Shown here: one piece after another, positions 43,117 to 57,600 of the stretch
Layout of the letters: each line of letters begins with the position of its first letter
How positions within the stretch are numbered: position 1 is the first letter of the stretch
DNA from: Chondrosia reniformis
Lineage: Eukaryota; Porifera; Demospongiae; Chondrillida; Chondrillidae
Length of the DNA: 64,000 bases
Assembly (NCBI GenBank): GCA_947172415.1
Contig: OX359194.1
Location: forward strand, 1,364,001-1,428,000
Reading direction: 5' to 3'
Notes under the pieces: generated by a model
Told to the model about the DNA's origin: nothing
Database searches by the model: none
Seen by the model: only the letters and a program-made list of their open reading frames with translations
Program-made: the position numbers and the translations under genes

Positions 43117-44312
43117 ACCGACCGTAGCTAATTACATATAGACAGAATATATTTAAAAACATTTTTGGAGCTACAGTTTCTTTAAAAAAAACATTATTTA
43201 GCATATATATAGAAATTTGAATCTGTACATTACGCTAAAACTTAAGTTTGGAATTAGACTTAGAGTAATTCATACAGCCGTGTCAGTTGAAATATCGATC
43301 ATAAACATTAATATCGTTAAGGCGATAAATATTGGACCTCGCACTATCTCTAGTTTTCTGTATCATGAAAAGTCGCTCTCCTCCCTCCACCAACACACAT
43401 ACAGGCGTTTATCCATTTGCCACAGTTTTGAGATGTATTGGAAATACTGCGTATGTGTGTAAAATTGCTTGGAACGATTCACTGGTCTGGAATTAGAGTG
43501 GAAAAAATTGACGATTTCTCGAAAATAATTGGGATCAGAAAAGTCGTTCTCCTCGGCCCATCAAGACACTTACAGGATTATTTCCGCTTTCCCTAGTTTT
43601 CAGATGAACCACAAATACTGCCTATGTCTTTAAACTTGTTTGGAACGATTCACCGATCTGGAAATAACGAGAAATATATAAAAAAAGCTCCAACCACAAC
43701 CGTTTTCTTTGGACAAAACTTCATATAAATAGAAGCGAAAAACCTTATATAGTAGGCCTACCTGGACACATCTCTATGGTGGTTGCGGTTCCCATAGGGG
43801 TTGGTAGCGCTTAGACTCTGAAGCTGTCTCCTAATCGGTTGGTGCCATAGAGACGTGCTCACCAATAATCCGGATTTCGGGGGGGTTCCACGTAATGTGG
43901 GATTGGCATCTGATATCTTAGGATTCATATGAGTCGGCCATATCGAGAAGAACTGGTTCTTCTCACGCAAGTGACACCCAAAGCTCAACTCGGCAGAGCG
44001 TTACCACCGATCCCGGCCTCTGAGCGTCGTGGATGGTAGCGTTCGGTATGGTCCAACTTTTTTTCTTTGGAGTTTCGTTGGCTGTCGATTGACGAAATTT
44101 CACTTTAACGAAGTCCATATATTGTAAATGGATAGATAGTACTTCAATAACAATCAAGTACTGCACATTGCATTTCCCAATGTATAAAAAAATTAGAAAG
44201 TCTTCTAGATTTTCGGATATACTATCGAATTTTATCTTTGAATACACCTTCTAACGGTCGGCCATATATAGTATTACGCAATTTTCTCTAATACAGTACA
44301 TTTTAACTGTAG
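43117..44312 (+). repeat. 1.2-kb inter-satellite block B2
   Basis: Near-identical to B1. It belongs to a 3712-bp higher-order unit (40797-44508) repeated at 44509-48220. Confidence 0.9.
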
Positions 44313-46828
44313 TTATGTAACTCTATCAAATGGAAAGATATGAAGCTGTGACTTTGTGTCAGCATTCACAGACTTCTATAGAGCTTGTCCAATGTGTTTT
44401 TGAAATTTTGATGGAACTTAAAATTTGCCATATCTCTCACCATACATTAACTTTGTATACCAGAATTAAATGTACATTGAGGGTTGTAACTCAATCAAAG
44501 GGAGAGATATGAAGCTAACACTTTGTGTCAGCATTCACAGACTTCTATAGAGCATGTCCAAAGTGATTTTAAAATTTTGATGGAACTTAAAATTTGTCCT
44601 ATCTCTCACCATACATTAACTTTGTATACCAGATGTAAATGTACATTGAGGGCTGTAATACTTTCAAATGGAGAGCTATAAAGCTGTGACTTTGTGTCAT
44701 CATTCACAGACACCTATGGAGTATATTCAATGAGTTTTTGAAATTTTGATGGAACTTAAAATTTGCCATATCTCTCACCATACATTAACTTTGTATAGCA
44801 GAATTTAATGTACATTGAGGGCTGTAATTATAATAATTTCAAATGGAGAGCTATAAAGCTGAAACTTTGTGTCATCATTCACAGACATCTATAGAGCATG
44901 TCCAATGTGATTTTGAAATTTTGATGGAACCTAAAATTTGCCATATCTCTTAACAACCATTAACTGTGTATAGCAGCATTTAATGTACATTGAGGGTTGT
45001 AACTCAATGAAATGGAGAAATATGAAGCTAACACTTTGTGTCAGCATTCACAGACATCTATAGAGCATGTCCAATGTGATTTTGAAATTTTGATGGAACT
45101 TTAAATTTGCCATATCTCTCACCATACATTAACTTTGTATACCAGATGTAAATGTACATTGAGGGTTGTAACTCAATCAAAGGGAGAGATATGAAGCTAA
45201 CACTTTGTGTCAGCAATCACAGACTTCTATAGAGCATGTCCAAAGTGATTTTGAAATTTTGATGGAACTTAAAATTTGCCATATCTCTCACCATACATTA
45301 CCTTTGTATAGCAGCATTTAATGTACATTGAGGGCTGTAATACTTTCAAAAGGAGAGCTATATATAAAGCTGAAACTTTGTGTCATCATTCACAGACATC
45401 TATAGAGCATGTTCAATGTGATTTTGAAATTTTGATGGAACTTAAAATTTGCCATATCTCTTAACAACCATTAACTGTGTATAGCAGTATTTAATGTACA
45501 TTGAGGGTTGTAACTCAATGAAATAGAGAAATATGAAGCTAACACTTTGTGTCAGCATTCACAGACATCTATAGAGCATGTCCAATGTGATTTTGAAATT
45601 TTGATGGAACTTAAAATTTGCCCTATATCTCACCATACATTAACTTTGTATACCAGATGTAAATGTACATTGAGGATTTTAACTCTATCAAACGGAAATA
45701 TATGAAGCTAACACTTTGTGTCAGCATTCACAGACACCTATGGGGTAGGTTCAATGAGTTTTTGAAATTTTGATGAAACTTTAAATTTGCCATATCTCTC
45801 ACCATACATTAACTTTGTATACCAGATGTAAATGTACATTGAGGGTTGTAACTCAATCAAAGGGAGAGATAAGAAGCTAACACTTTGTGTCAGCATTCAC
45901 AGACTTCTATAGAGCATGTCCAAAGTGATTTTGAAATTTTGATGGAACTTAAAATTTGCCCTATCTCTCACCATACATTAACTTTGTATACCAGAATTTA
46001 ATGTACATTGAGGATTTTAACTCTATCAAACGGAAAGATATGAAGCTAACACTTTGTGTCAGCATTCACAGACACCTATGGAGTATGTTCAATGAGTTTT
46101 TGAAATTTTGATGGAACTTAAAATTTGCCCTATATATCTCTCACCATACATTAACTTTGTATACCAGAATTTAATGTACATTGAGGATTTTAACTGTATC
46201 AAATGGAGAGACATGAAGCTCACATTTTGTGTCAGCATTCACAGACATCTATAGAGCATGTCCAATGTGATTTTGAAATTTTGATGGAACTTTAAATTTG
46301 CCCTATATCTCACCATACATTAACTTTGTATACCAGAAGTAAATGTACATTGAGGATTTTAACTGTATCAAACGGAAATATATGAAGCTGTGACTTTGTG
46401 TCAGCATTCACAGACACCTATGGAGTATGTTCAATGAGTTTTTGAAATTTTGATGGAACTTAAAATTTGCCATATCTCTCACCATACTTTAACTTTGTAT
46501 ATCAGAATTAAATGTACATTGAGGGTTGTAACTCAATGAAATGGAGAGATATGAAGCTAACACTTTGTGTCAGCATTCACAGACACCTATGGAGTATGTT
46601 CAATGAGTTTTTGAAATTTTGATGGAACTTAAAATTTGTCTCACCATATGTATGTACGTATGGTGAGAGATAGGGAAATTTATAGGTATCCATAAAATTT
46701 CAAAAACTCATTGAACATAATTTATGGAGGTCTGTGAATGCTGAGACCAAGTATTAGCTTCATATCTTTCAATTTTATAGAGTTACAGCCCTAAATGTAC
46801 ATAACATTCTTATAAACGAAGTTAATGG
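44313..46828 (+). repeat. Satellite array A3, about 15 monomers
   Basis: From 44509 on it copies the end of A2 with a constant offset of 3712 bp (for example GAGAGCTATATATAAAGCTG at 41641 and 45353). Ends in an inverted monomer. Confidence 0.95.
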
Positions 46829-48024
46829 ACCGACCGTAGCTAATTACATATAGACAGAATATATTTAAAAACATTTTTGGAGCTACAGTTTCTTTAAAAA
46901 AAACATTATTTAGCATATATATAGAAATTTGAATCTGTACATTACGCTAAAACTTAAGTTTGGAATTAGACTTAGAGTAATTCATACAGCCGTGTCAGTT
47001 GAAATATCGATCATAAACATTAATATCGTTAAGGCGATAAATATTGGACCTCGCACTATCTCTAGTTTTCTGTATCATGAAAAGTCGCTCTCCTCCCTCC
47101 ACCAACACACATACAGGCGTTTATCCATTTGCCACAGTTTTGAGATGTATTGGAAATACTGCGTATGTGTGTAAAATTGCTTGGAACGATTCACTGGTCT
47201 GGAATTAGAGTGGAAAAAATTGACGATTTCTCGAAAATAATTGGGATCAGAAAAGTCGTTCTCCTCGGCCCATCAAGACACTTACAGGATTATTTCCGCT
47301 TTCCCTAGTTTTCAGATGAACCACAAATACTGCCTATGTCTTTAAACTTGTTTGGAACGATTCACCGATCTGGAAATAACGAGAAATATATAAAAAAAGC
47401 TCCAACCACAACCGTTTTCTTTGGACAAAACTTCATATAAATAGAAGCGAAAAACCTTATATAGTAGGCCTACCTGGACACATCTCTATGGTGGTTGCGG
47501 TTCCCATAGGGGTTGGTAGCGCTTAGACTCTGAAGCTGTCTCCTAATCGGTTGGTGCCATAGAGACGTGCTCACCAATAATCCGGATTTCGGGGGGGTTC
47601 CACGTAATGTGGGATTGGCATCTGATATCTTAGGATTCATATGAGTCGGCCATATCGAGAAGAACTGGTTCTTCTCACGCAAGTGACACCCAAAGCTCAA
47701 CTCGGCAGAGCGTTACCACCGATCCCGGCCTCTGAGCGTCGTGGATGGTAGCGTTCGGTATGGTCCAACTTTTTTTCTTTGGAGTTTCGTTGGCTGTCGA
47801 TTGACGAAATTTCACTTTAACGAAGTCCATATATTGTAAATGGATAGATAGTACTTCAATAACAATCAAGTACTGCACATTGCATTTCCCAATGTATAAA
47901 AAAATTAGAAAGTCTTCTAGATTTTCGGATATACTATCGAATTTTATCTTTGAATACACCTTCTAACGGTCGGCCATATATAGTATTACGCAATTTTCTC
48001 TAATACAGTACATTTTAACTGTAG
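46829..48024 (+). repeat. 1.2-kb inter-satellite block B3
   Basis: Offset of exactly 3712 bp from B2, nearly identical over its length. Confidence 0.9.
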
Positions 48025-49856
48025 TTATGTAACTCTATCAAATGGAAAGATATGAAGCTGTGACTTTGTGTCAGCATTCACAGACTTCTATAGAGCTTGT
48101 CCAATGTGTTTTTGAAATTTTGATGGAACTTAAAATTTGCCATATCTCTCACCATACATTAACTTTGTATACCAGAATTAAATGTACATTGAGGGTTGTA
48201 ACTCAATCAAAGGGAGAGATATGAAGCTAACACTTTGTGTCAGCATTCACAGACTTCTATAGAGCATGTCCAAAGTGATTTTAAAATTTTGATGGAACTT
48301 AAAATTTGTCCTATCTCTCACCATACATTAACTTTGTATACCAGATGTAAATGTACATTGAGGGCTGTAATACTTTCAAATGGAGAGCTATAAAGCTGTG
48401 ACTTTGTGTCATCATTCACAGACACCTATGGAGTATATTCAATGAGTTTTTGAAATTTTGATGGAACTTAAAATTTGCCATATCTCTCACCATACATTAA
48501 CTTTGTATAGCAGAATTTAATGTACATTGAGGGCTGTAATTATAATAATTTCAAATGGAGAGCTATAAAGCTGAAACTTTGTGTCATCATTCACAGACAT
48601 CTATAGAGCATGTCCAATGTGATTTTGAAATTTTGATGGAACCTAAAATTTGCCATATCTCTTAACAACCATTAACTGTGTATAGCAGCATTTAATGTAC
48701 ATTGAGGGTTGTAACTCAATGAAATGGAGAAATATGAAGCTAACACTTTGTGTCAGCATTCACAGACATCTATAGAGCATGTCCAATGTGATTTTGAAAT
48801 TTTGATGGAACTTTAAATTTGCCATATCTCTCACCATACATTAACTTTGTATACCAGATGTAAATGTACATTGAGGGTTGTAACTCAATCAAAGGGAGAG
48901 ATATGAAGCTAACACTTTGTGTCAGCAATCACAGACTTCTATAGAGCATGTCCAAAGTGATTTTGAAATTTTGATGGAACTTAAAATTTGCCGTATCTCT
49001 CACCATACATTACCTTTGCATAGCAGCATTTAATGTACATTGAGGGCTGTAATACTTTCAAATGGAGAGATATAAAGCTGAAACTTTGTGTCATCATTCA
49101 CAGACATCTATAGAGCATGTCCAATGTGATTTTGAAATTTTGATGGAACTTAAAATTTGCCCTATCTCTCACCATACATTAACTTTGTATACCAGAATTT
49201 AATGTACATTGAGGATTTTAACTGTATCAAACGGAAAGATATGAAGCTAACACTTTGTGTCAGCATTCACAGACACCTATGGAGTATGTTCAATGAGTTT
49301 TTGAAATTTTGATGGAACTTAAAATTTGCCATATCTCTCACCATACATTAACTTTGTATACCAGAATTTAATGTACATTGAGGATTTTAACTGTATCAAA
49401 TGGAGAGACATGAAGCTCACATTTTGTGTCAGCATTCACAGACATCTATAGAGCATGTCCAATGTGATTTTGAAATTTTGATGGAACTTAAAATTTGCCC
49501 TATATCTCACCATACTTTAACTTTGTATACCAGAAGTAAATGTACATTGAGGATTTTAACTGTATCAAACGGAAATATATGAAGCTGTGACTTTGTGTCA
49601 GCATTCACAGACACCTATGGAGTATGTTCAATGAGTTTTTGAAATTTTGATGGAACTTAAAATTTGTCTCACCATATGTATGTACGTATGGTGTGAGATA
49701 GGGAAATTTATAGGTATCCATAAAATTTCAAAAACTCATTGAACATAATTTATGGAGGTCTGTGAATGCTGAGACCAAGTATTAGCTTCATATCTTTCAA
49801 TTTTATAGAGTTACAGCCCTAAATGTACATAAAATTCTTATAAACGAAGTTAATGG
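48025..49856 (+). repeat. Satellite array A4, about 11 monomers
   Basis: Follows the A3 order up to about 49000, then lacks about four monomers relative to it (block spacing 3028 instead of 3712 bp). The inverted monomer at the end has the variant GGTGTGAGATAGG. Confidence 0.95.
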
Positions 49857-51676
49857 ACCGACCGTAGCTAATTACATATAGACAGAATATATTTAAAAAC
49901 ATTTTTGGAGCTACAGTTTCTTTAAAAAAAACATTATTTAGCATATATATAGAAATTTGAATCTGTACATTACGCTAAAACTTAAGTTTGGAATTAGACT
50001 TAGAGTAATTCATACAGCCGTGTCAGTTGAAATATCGATCATAAATATTAACCCTTTATGCGCGAGTGACGCATATTTGCGTCTAATAATTAGGTATGGT
50101 CAATAGCGAGTGACGCATATTTGCGTTCAAGGTAACAGCGGCTTATTTGTAGCGCAATCTACAGAGGTACGCGCAAGTACTGCAGCCGAAACGTTGGCGA
50201 TACCAAGACTAAAGACGGAGGTTTATTTGTGTGCCTTATTCTGCTTACCACGCTTCACTTGACGGTTTGGTAAACAATTTGTTTGAGGCTACGACGCTTC
50301 TCCAATGTTCTAGGGCTTTGAAAAGACTACATAAAGATATACCGTTACAAAAGGATAACCAGGGCTCTTCCTGACCGAATTTGCTTCCGTAGATAGTCAG
50401 AGAAAGCTTCTTATCCGAAGGAACTTAGAAAACATAGCCGTGCTTACTTTCTTCACTAAAAGAGGTAATATCTCGAAAATTAGAGCATCTTAGAAGCCAA
50501 TAGAGCAATAAAATATGGCTAAAAATCGGCATCAAAGTTTTACCGTCATAAAGAGTTGCCACATTCCTATGGAGGTGACGAATTTTAATTCCTGCCTCAT
50601 GGTGTCCTCGTGACAATTAAATATCGCTTCTGGTGATTATTACGCCCACGTAATTATCTCGCGCATAAAGGGTTAATATCGTTAAGGCGATAAATATTGG
50701 ACCTCGCACTATCTCTAGTTTTCTGTATCATGAAAAGTCGCTCTCCTCCCTCCACCAACACACATACAGGCGTTTATCCATTTGCCACAGTTTTGAGATG
50801 TATTGGAAATACTGCGTATGTGTGTAAAATTGCTTGGAACGATTCACTGGTCAGGAATTAGAGTGGAAAAAATTGACGATTTCTCGAAAATAATTGGGAT
50901 CAGAAAAGTCGTTCTCCTCGGCCCATCAAGACACTTACAGGATTATCTCCGCTTTCCCTAGTTTTCAGATGAACCACAAATACTGCCTATGTCTTTAAAC
51001 TTGCTTGGAACGATTCACCGATCTGGAAATAACGAGAAATATATAAAAAAAGCTCCAACCACAACCGTTTTCTTTGGACAAAACTTCATATAAATAGAAG
51101 CGAAAAACCTTATATAGTAGGCCTACCTGGACACATCTCTATGGTGGTTGCGGTTCCCATAGGGGTTGGTAGCGCTTAGACTCTGAAGCTGTCTCCTAAT
51201 CGGTTGGTGCCATAGAGACGTGCTCACCAATAATCCGGATTTCGGGGGGTTCCACGTAATGTGGGATTGGCATCTGATATCTTAGGATTCATATGAGTCG
51301 GCCATATCGAGAAGAACTGGTTCTTCTCACGCAAGTGACACCCAAAGCTCAACTCGGCAGAGCGTTACCACCGATCCCGGCCTCTGAGCGTCGTGGATGG
51401 TAGCGTTCGGTATGGTCCAACTTTTTTTCTTTGGAGTTTCGTTGGCTGTCGATTGACGAAATTTCACTTTAACGAAGTCCATATATTATAAATGGATAGA
51501 TCGTACTTCAATAACAATCAAGTACTGCACATTGCATTTCCCAATGTATAAAAAAATTAGAAAGTCTTCTAGATTTTCGGATATACTATCGAATTTTATC
51601 TTTGAATACACCTTCTAACGGTCGGCCATATATAGTATTACGCAATTTTCTCTAATACAGTACATTTTAACTGTAG
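49857..51676 (+). repeat. 1.2-kb inter-satellite block B4 with insertion
   Basis: Same block as B1, lengthened by the 621-bp piggyBac-like element at 50052-50672 plus the duplicated TTAA. Confidence 0.9.
50052..50672. mobile_element. piggyBac-like non-autonomous element (621 bp)
   Basis: Perfect 15-bp terminal inverted repeats CCCTTTATGCGCGAG (50052-50066) and CTCGCGCATAAAGGG (50658-50672), flanked by TTAA on both sides (50048-50051 and 50673-50676). The five other blocks carry a single uninterrupted TTAA there. Internal direct repeats CGAGTGACGCATATTTGCGT lie near 50063 and 50107. There is no transposase frame. TTAA targets and CCC.. ends are the hallmark of the piggyBac superfamily. Confidence 0.92.
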
Positions 51677-54600
51677 TTATGTAACTCTATCAAATGGAAA
51701 GATATGAAGCTGTGACTTTGTGTCAGCATTCACAGACTTCTATAGAGCTTGTCCAATGTGTTTTTGAAATTTTGATGGCACTTAAAATTTGCCCTATCTC
51801 TCACCATACATTAACTTTGTATACCAGAATTAAATGTACATTGAGGGTTGTAACTCAATCAAAGGGAGAGATATGAAGCTAACACTTTGTGTCAGCATTC
51901 ACAGACACCTATAGAGCATGTCCAAAGTGATTTTGAAATTTTGATGGAACTTAAAATTTGCCATATCTCTCACCATACATTAATTTTGTATATCAGAATT
52001 AAATGTACATTGAGGGCTGTCACTCTATCAAATGGAGAGACATGAAGCTAACACTTTGTGTCAGCATTCACAGACATCTATAGAGCATGTCCAATGTGAT
52101 TTTGAAATTTTGATGGAACTTAAAATTTGCCCTATATCTCACCATACATTAACTTTGTATATCAGAATTAAATGTACATTGAGGGCTGTAACACTTTCAA
52201 ATGGAGAGATATAAAGATGTGACTTTGTGTCAGCATTCACAGACATCTATAGTGCACGTCGAATGTGTTTTTGAAATTTTGATGGAACTTAAAATTTGCC
52301 ATATCTCTCACCATACATTAACTTTGTATATCAGAATTAAATGTACATTGAGGGCTGTAACTCAATGAAATGGAGAAATATGAAGCTAACACTTTGTGTC
52401 AGCATTCACAGACATCTATAGAGCATGTCCAATGTGATTTTGAAATTTTGATGGAACTTAAAATTTGCCATATCTCTCACCATACATTAACGTTGTATAC
52501 AGAAGTAAATGTACATTGAGGATTTTAACTCTATCAAACGGAAATATATGAAGCTGTGACTTTGTGTCAGCATTTACAGACACCTATGGAGTATGTTCAA
52601 TGAGTTTTTGAAATTTTGATGGAACTTTAAATTTGCCATATCTCTCACCATACATTAACTTTGTATACCAGAATCGAGGGTTGTAACTCAATGAAATGGA
52701 GAGATATGAAGCTAACACTTTGTGTCAGCATTCACAGACATCTATAGAGCATGTCCAATGTGATTTTGAAATTTTGATGGAACTTTAAATTTGCCATACC
52801 TCTTAACAACCATTAGCAGCATTTAATGTACATTGAGAGTTGTAACTCAATGAAATGGAGAATTATGAAGCTAACACTTTGTGTCAGCATTTACAGACAT
52901 CTATAGAGCATGTCCAATGTGATTTTGAAATTTTGATGGAACTTTAAATTTGCCATATCTCTCACCATACATTAACTTTGTATATCAGAATTAAATGTAC
53001 ATTGAGGGCTGTAACTCAATGAAATGGAGAAATATGAAGCTAACACTTTGTGTCAGCATTCACAGACATCTATAGAGCATGTCCAATGTGATTTTGAAAT
53101 TTTGATGGAACTTAAAATTTGCCATATCTCTCACCATACATTAACGTTGTATACAGAAGTAAATGTACATTGAGGATTTTAACTCTATCAAACGGAAATA
53201 TATGAAGCTGTGACTTTGTGTCAGCATTTACAGACACCTATGGAGTATGTTCAATGAGTTTTTGAAATTTTGATGGAACTTTAAATTTGCCATATCTCTC
53301 ACCATACATTAACTTTGTATACCAGAATCGAGGGTTGTAACTCAATGAAATGGAGAGATATGAAGCTAACACTTTGTGTCAGCATTCACAGACATCTATA
53401 GAGCATGTCCAATGTGATTTTGAAATTTTGATGGAACTTTAAATTTGCCATACCTCTTAACAACCATTAGCAGCATTTAATGTACATTGAGAGTTGTAAC
53501 TCAATGAAATGGAGAATTATGAAGCTAACACTTTGTGTCAGCATTTACAGACATCTATAGAGCATGTCCAATGTGATTTTGAAATTTTGATGGAACTTTA
53601 AATTTGCCATATCTCTCACCATACATTAACTTTCTATATCAGAATTAAATGTACATTGAGGGCTGTAACACTTTCAAATGGAGAGATATAAAGATGTGAC
53701 TTTGTGTCAGCATTCACAGACATGTATAGTGCACGTCGAATGTGTTTTTGAAATTTTGATGGAACTTAAAATTTGCCATATCTCTCACCATACATTAACT
53801 TTGTATATCAGAATTAAATGTACATTGAGGGCTGTAACTCAATGAAATGGAGAAATATGAAGCTAACACTTTGTGTCAGCATTCACAGACATCTATAGAG
53901 CATGTCCAATGTGATTTTAAAATTTTGATGGAACTTAAAATTTGCCCTATCTCTCACCATACATTAACTTTGTATATCAGAATTAAATTTACATTCAGGG
54001 CTGTAACACTTTCAAATGGAGAGATATGAAGATGTGACTTTGTGTTAGCATTCACAGACATCTATATATAGTGCATGTCGAATGTGTTTTTGAAATTTTG
54101 ATGGAACTTAAAATTTGCCATATCTCTCACCATACATTAACTTTCTATATCAGAATTAAATGTACATTGAGGGCTGTAACACTTTCAAATGGAGAGATAT
54201 AAAGATGTGACTTTGTGTCAGCATTCACAGACATGTATAGTGCACGTCGAATGTGTTTTTGAAATTTTGATGGAACTTAAAATTTGCCATATCTCTCACC
54301 ATACATTAACTTTGTATATCAGAATTAAATGTACATTGAGGGCTGTAACTCAATGAAATGGAGAAATATGAAGCTAACACTTTGTGTCAGCATTCACAGA
54401 CATCTATAGAGCATGTCCAATGTGATTTTAAAATTTTGATGGAACTTAAAATTTGCCCTATCTCTCACCATACATTAACTTTGTATATCAGAATTAAATT
54501 TACATTCAGGGCTGTAACACTTTCAAATGGAGAGATATGAAGATGTGACTTTGTGTTAGCATTCACAGACATCTATATATAGTGCATGTCGAATGTGTTT

Positions 54601-57600
54601 TTGAAATTTTGATGGAACTTAAAATTTGCCCTATCTCTCACCATACATTAACTTTGTATATCAGAATTAAATTTACATTCAGGGCTGTAACTCAATCAAA
54701 TGGAGAGACATGAAGCTCACACTTTGTGTCAGCATTCACAGACACCTATGGAGTATGTTCAATGAGTTTTTGAAATTTTAATGGAACTTAAAATTTGCCC
54801 TATCTCTCACCATACATTAACTTTGTATAGCAGCATTTAATGTACATTGAGGGCTGTAATTATAATACTCTCAAATGGAGAGCTATAAAGCTGAAACTTT
54901 GTGTCATCATTCACAGACATCTATAGAGCATGTCCAATGTGATTTTGAAATTTTGATGGAACTTTAAATTTGCCATATCTCTCACCATACATTAACTTTG
55001 TATACCAGATGTAAATGTACATTGAGGGCTGTAATACTTTCAAATGGAGAGCTATAAAGCTGTGACTTTGTGTCATCATTCACAGACACCTATGGAGTAT
55101 ATTCAATGAGTTTTTGAAATTTTGATGGAACTTAAAATTTGCCCTATCTCTCACCATACATTAACTTTGTATAGCAGCATTTAATGTACATTGAGGGCTG
55201 TAATTATAATAATTTCAAATGGAGAGCTATAAAGCTGAAACTTTGTGTCATCATTCACAGACATCTATAGAGCATGTTCAATGTGATTTTGAAATTTTGA
55301 TGGGACTTAAAATTTGCCCTATCTCTCACCATACATTAACTTTGTATACCAGAATTAAATGTACATTGAGGGTTGTAACTCAATCAAAGGGAGAGATATG
55401 AAGCTAACACTTTGTGTCAGCATTCACAGACACCTATAGAGCATGTCCAAAGTGATTTTGAAATTTTGATGGAACTTAAAATTTGCCATATCTCTCACCA
55501 TACATTAATTTTGTATATCAGAATTAAATGTACATTGAGGGCTGTCACTCTATCAAATGGAGAGACATGAAGCTAACACTTTGTGTCAGCATTCACAGAC
55601 ATCTATAGAGCATGTCCAATGTGATTTTGAAATTTTGATGGAACTTAAAATTTGCCCTATCTCTCACCATACATTAACTTTGTATATCAGAATTAAATGT
55701 ACATTGAGGGCTGTAACACTTTCAAATGGAGAGATATAAAGATGTGACTTTGTGTCAGCATTCACAGACATCTATAGTGCACGTCGAATGTGTTTTTGAA
55801 ATTTTGATGGAACTTAAAATTTGCCCTATATCTCACCATACATTAACTTTGTATACAGAAGTAAATGTACATTGAGGATTTTAACTCTATCAAACGGAAA
55901 TATATGAAGCTGTGACTTTGTGTCAGCATTTACAGACACCTATGGAGTATGTTCAATGAGTTTTTGAAATTTTGATGGAACTTTAAATTTGCCATATCTC
56001 TCACCATACATTAACTTTGTATACCAGAATCGAGGGTTGTAACTCAATGAAATGGAGAGATATGAAGCTAACACTTTGTGTCAGCATTCACAGACATCTA
56101 TAGAGCATGTCCAATGTGATTTTGAAATTTTGATGGAACTTAAAATTTGCCCTATCTCTCACCATACATTAACTTTGTATATCAGAATTAAATTTACATT
56201 CAGGGCTGTAACACTTTCAAATGGAGAGATATGAAGATGTGACTTTGTGTTAGCATTCACAGACATCTATATATAGTGCATGTCGAATGTGTTTTTGAAA
56301 TTTTGATGGAACTTAAAATTTGCCCTATCTCTCACCATACATTAACTTTGTATATCAGAATTAAATTTACATTCAGGGCTGTAACTCAATCAAATGGAGA
56401 GACATGAAGCTCACACTTTGTGTCAGCATTCACAGACACCTATGGAGTATGTTCAATGAGTTTTTGAAATTTTGATGGAACTTAAAATTTGCCATATCTC
56501 TCACCATACATTAACTTTGTATAGCAGCATTTAATGTACATTGAGGGCTGTAATTATAATACTCTCAAATGGAGAGCTATAAAGCTGAAACTTTGTGTCA
56601 TCATTCACAGACATCTATAGAGCATATGTGATTTTGAAATTTTGATGGAACTTAAAATTTGCCATATCTCTTAACAACCATTAGCAGCATTTAATGTACA
56701 TTGAGAGTTGTAACTCAATGAAATGGAGAACTATGAAGCTAACACTTTGTGTCAGCATTTACAGACATCTATAGAGCATGTCCAATGTGATTTTGAAATT
56801 TTGATAGAACTTTAAATTTGCCATATCTCTCACCATACATTAACTTTGTATACAGAAGTAAATGTACATTGAGGATTTTAACTCTATCAAACGGAAATAT
56901 ATGAAGCTGTGACTTTGTGTCAGCATTTACAGACACCTATGGAGTATGTTCAATGAGTTTTTGAAATTTTGATGGAACTTTAAATTTGCCATATCTCTCA
57001 CCATACATTAACTTTGTATACCAGAATCGAGGGTTGTAACTCAATGAAATGGAGAGATATGAAGCTAACACTTTGTGTCAGCATTCACAGACATCTATAG
57101 AGCATGTCCAATGTGATTTTGAAATTTTGATGGAACTTTAAATTTGCCCTATATATCTCTCACCATACATTAACTTTGTATAGCAGCATTTAATGTACAT
57201 TGAGGATTGTAACTCAATGAAATGGAGAAATATGAAGCTAACACTTTGTGTCAGCATTCACAGACATCTATAGAGCATGTCCAATGTGATTTTGAAATTT
57301 TGATGGAACTTAAAATTTGCCCTATCTCTCACCATACATTAACTTTGTATATCAGAATTAAATTTACATTCAGGGCTGTAACACTTTCAAATGGAGAGAT
57401 ATGAAGATGTGACTTTGTGTTAGCATTCACAGACATCTATATATAGTGCATGTCGAATGTGTTTTTGAAATTTTGATGGAACTTAAAATTTGCCCTATCT
57501 CTCACCATACATTAACTTTGTATATCAGAATTAAATTTACATTCAGGGCTGTAACTCAATCAAATGGAGAGACATGAAGCTCACACTTTGTGTCAGCATT

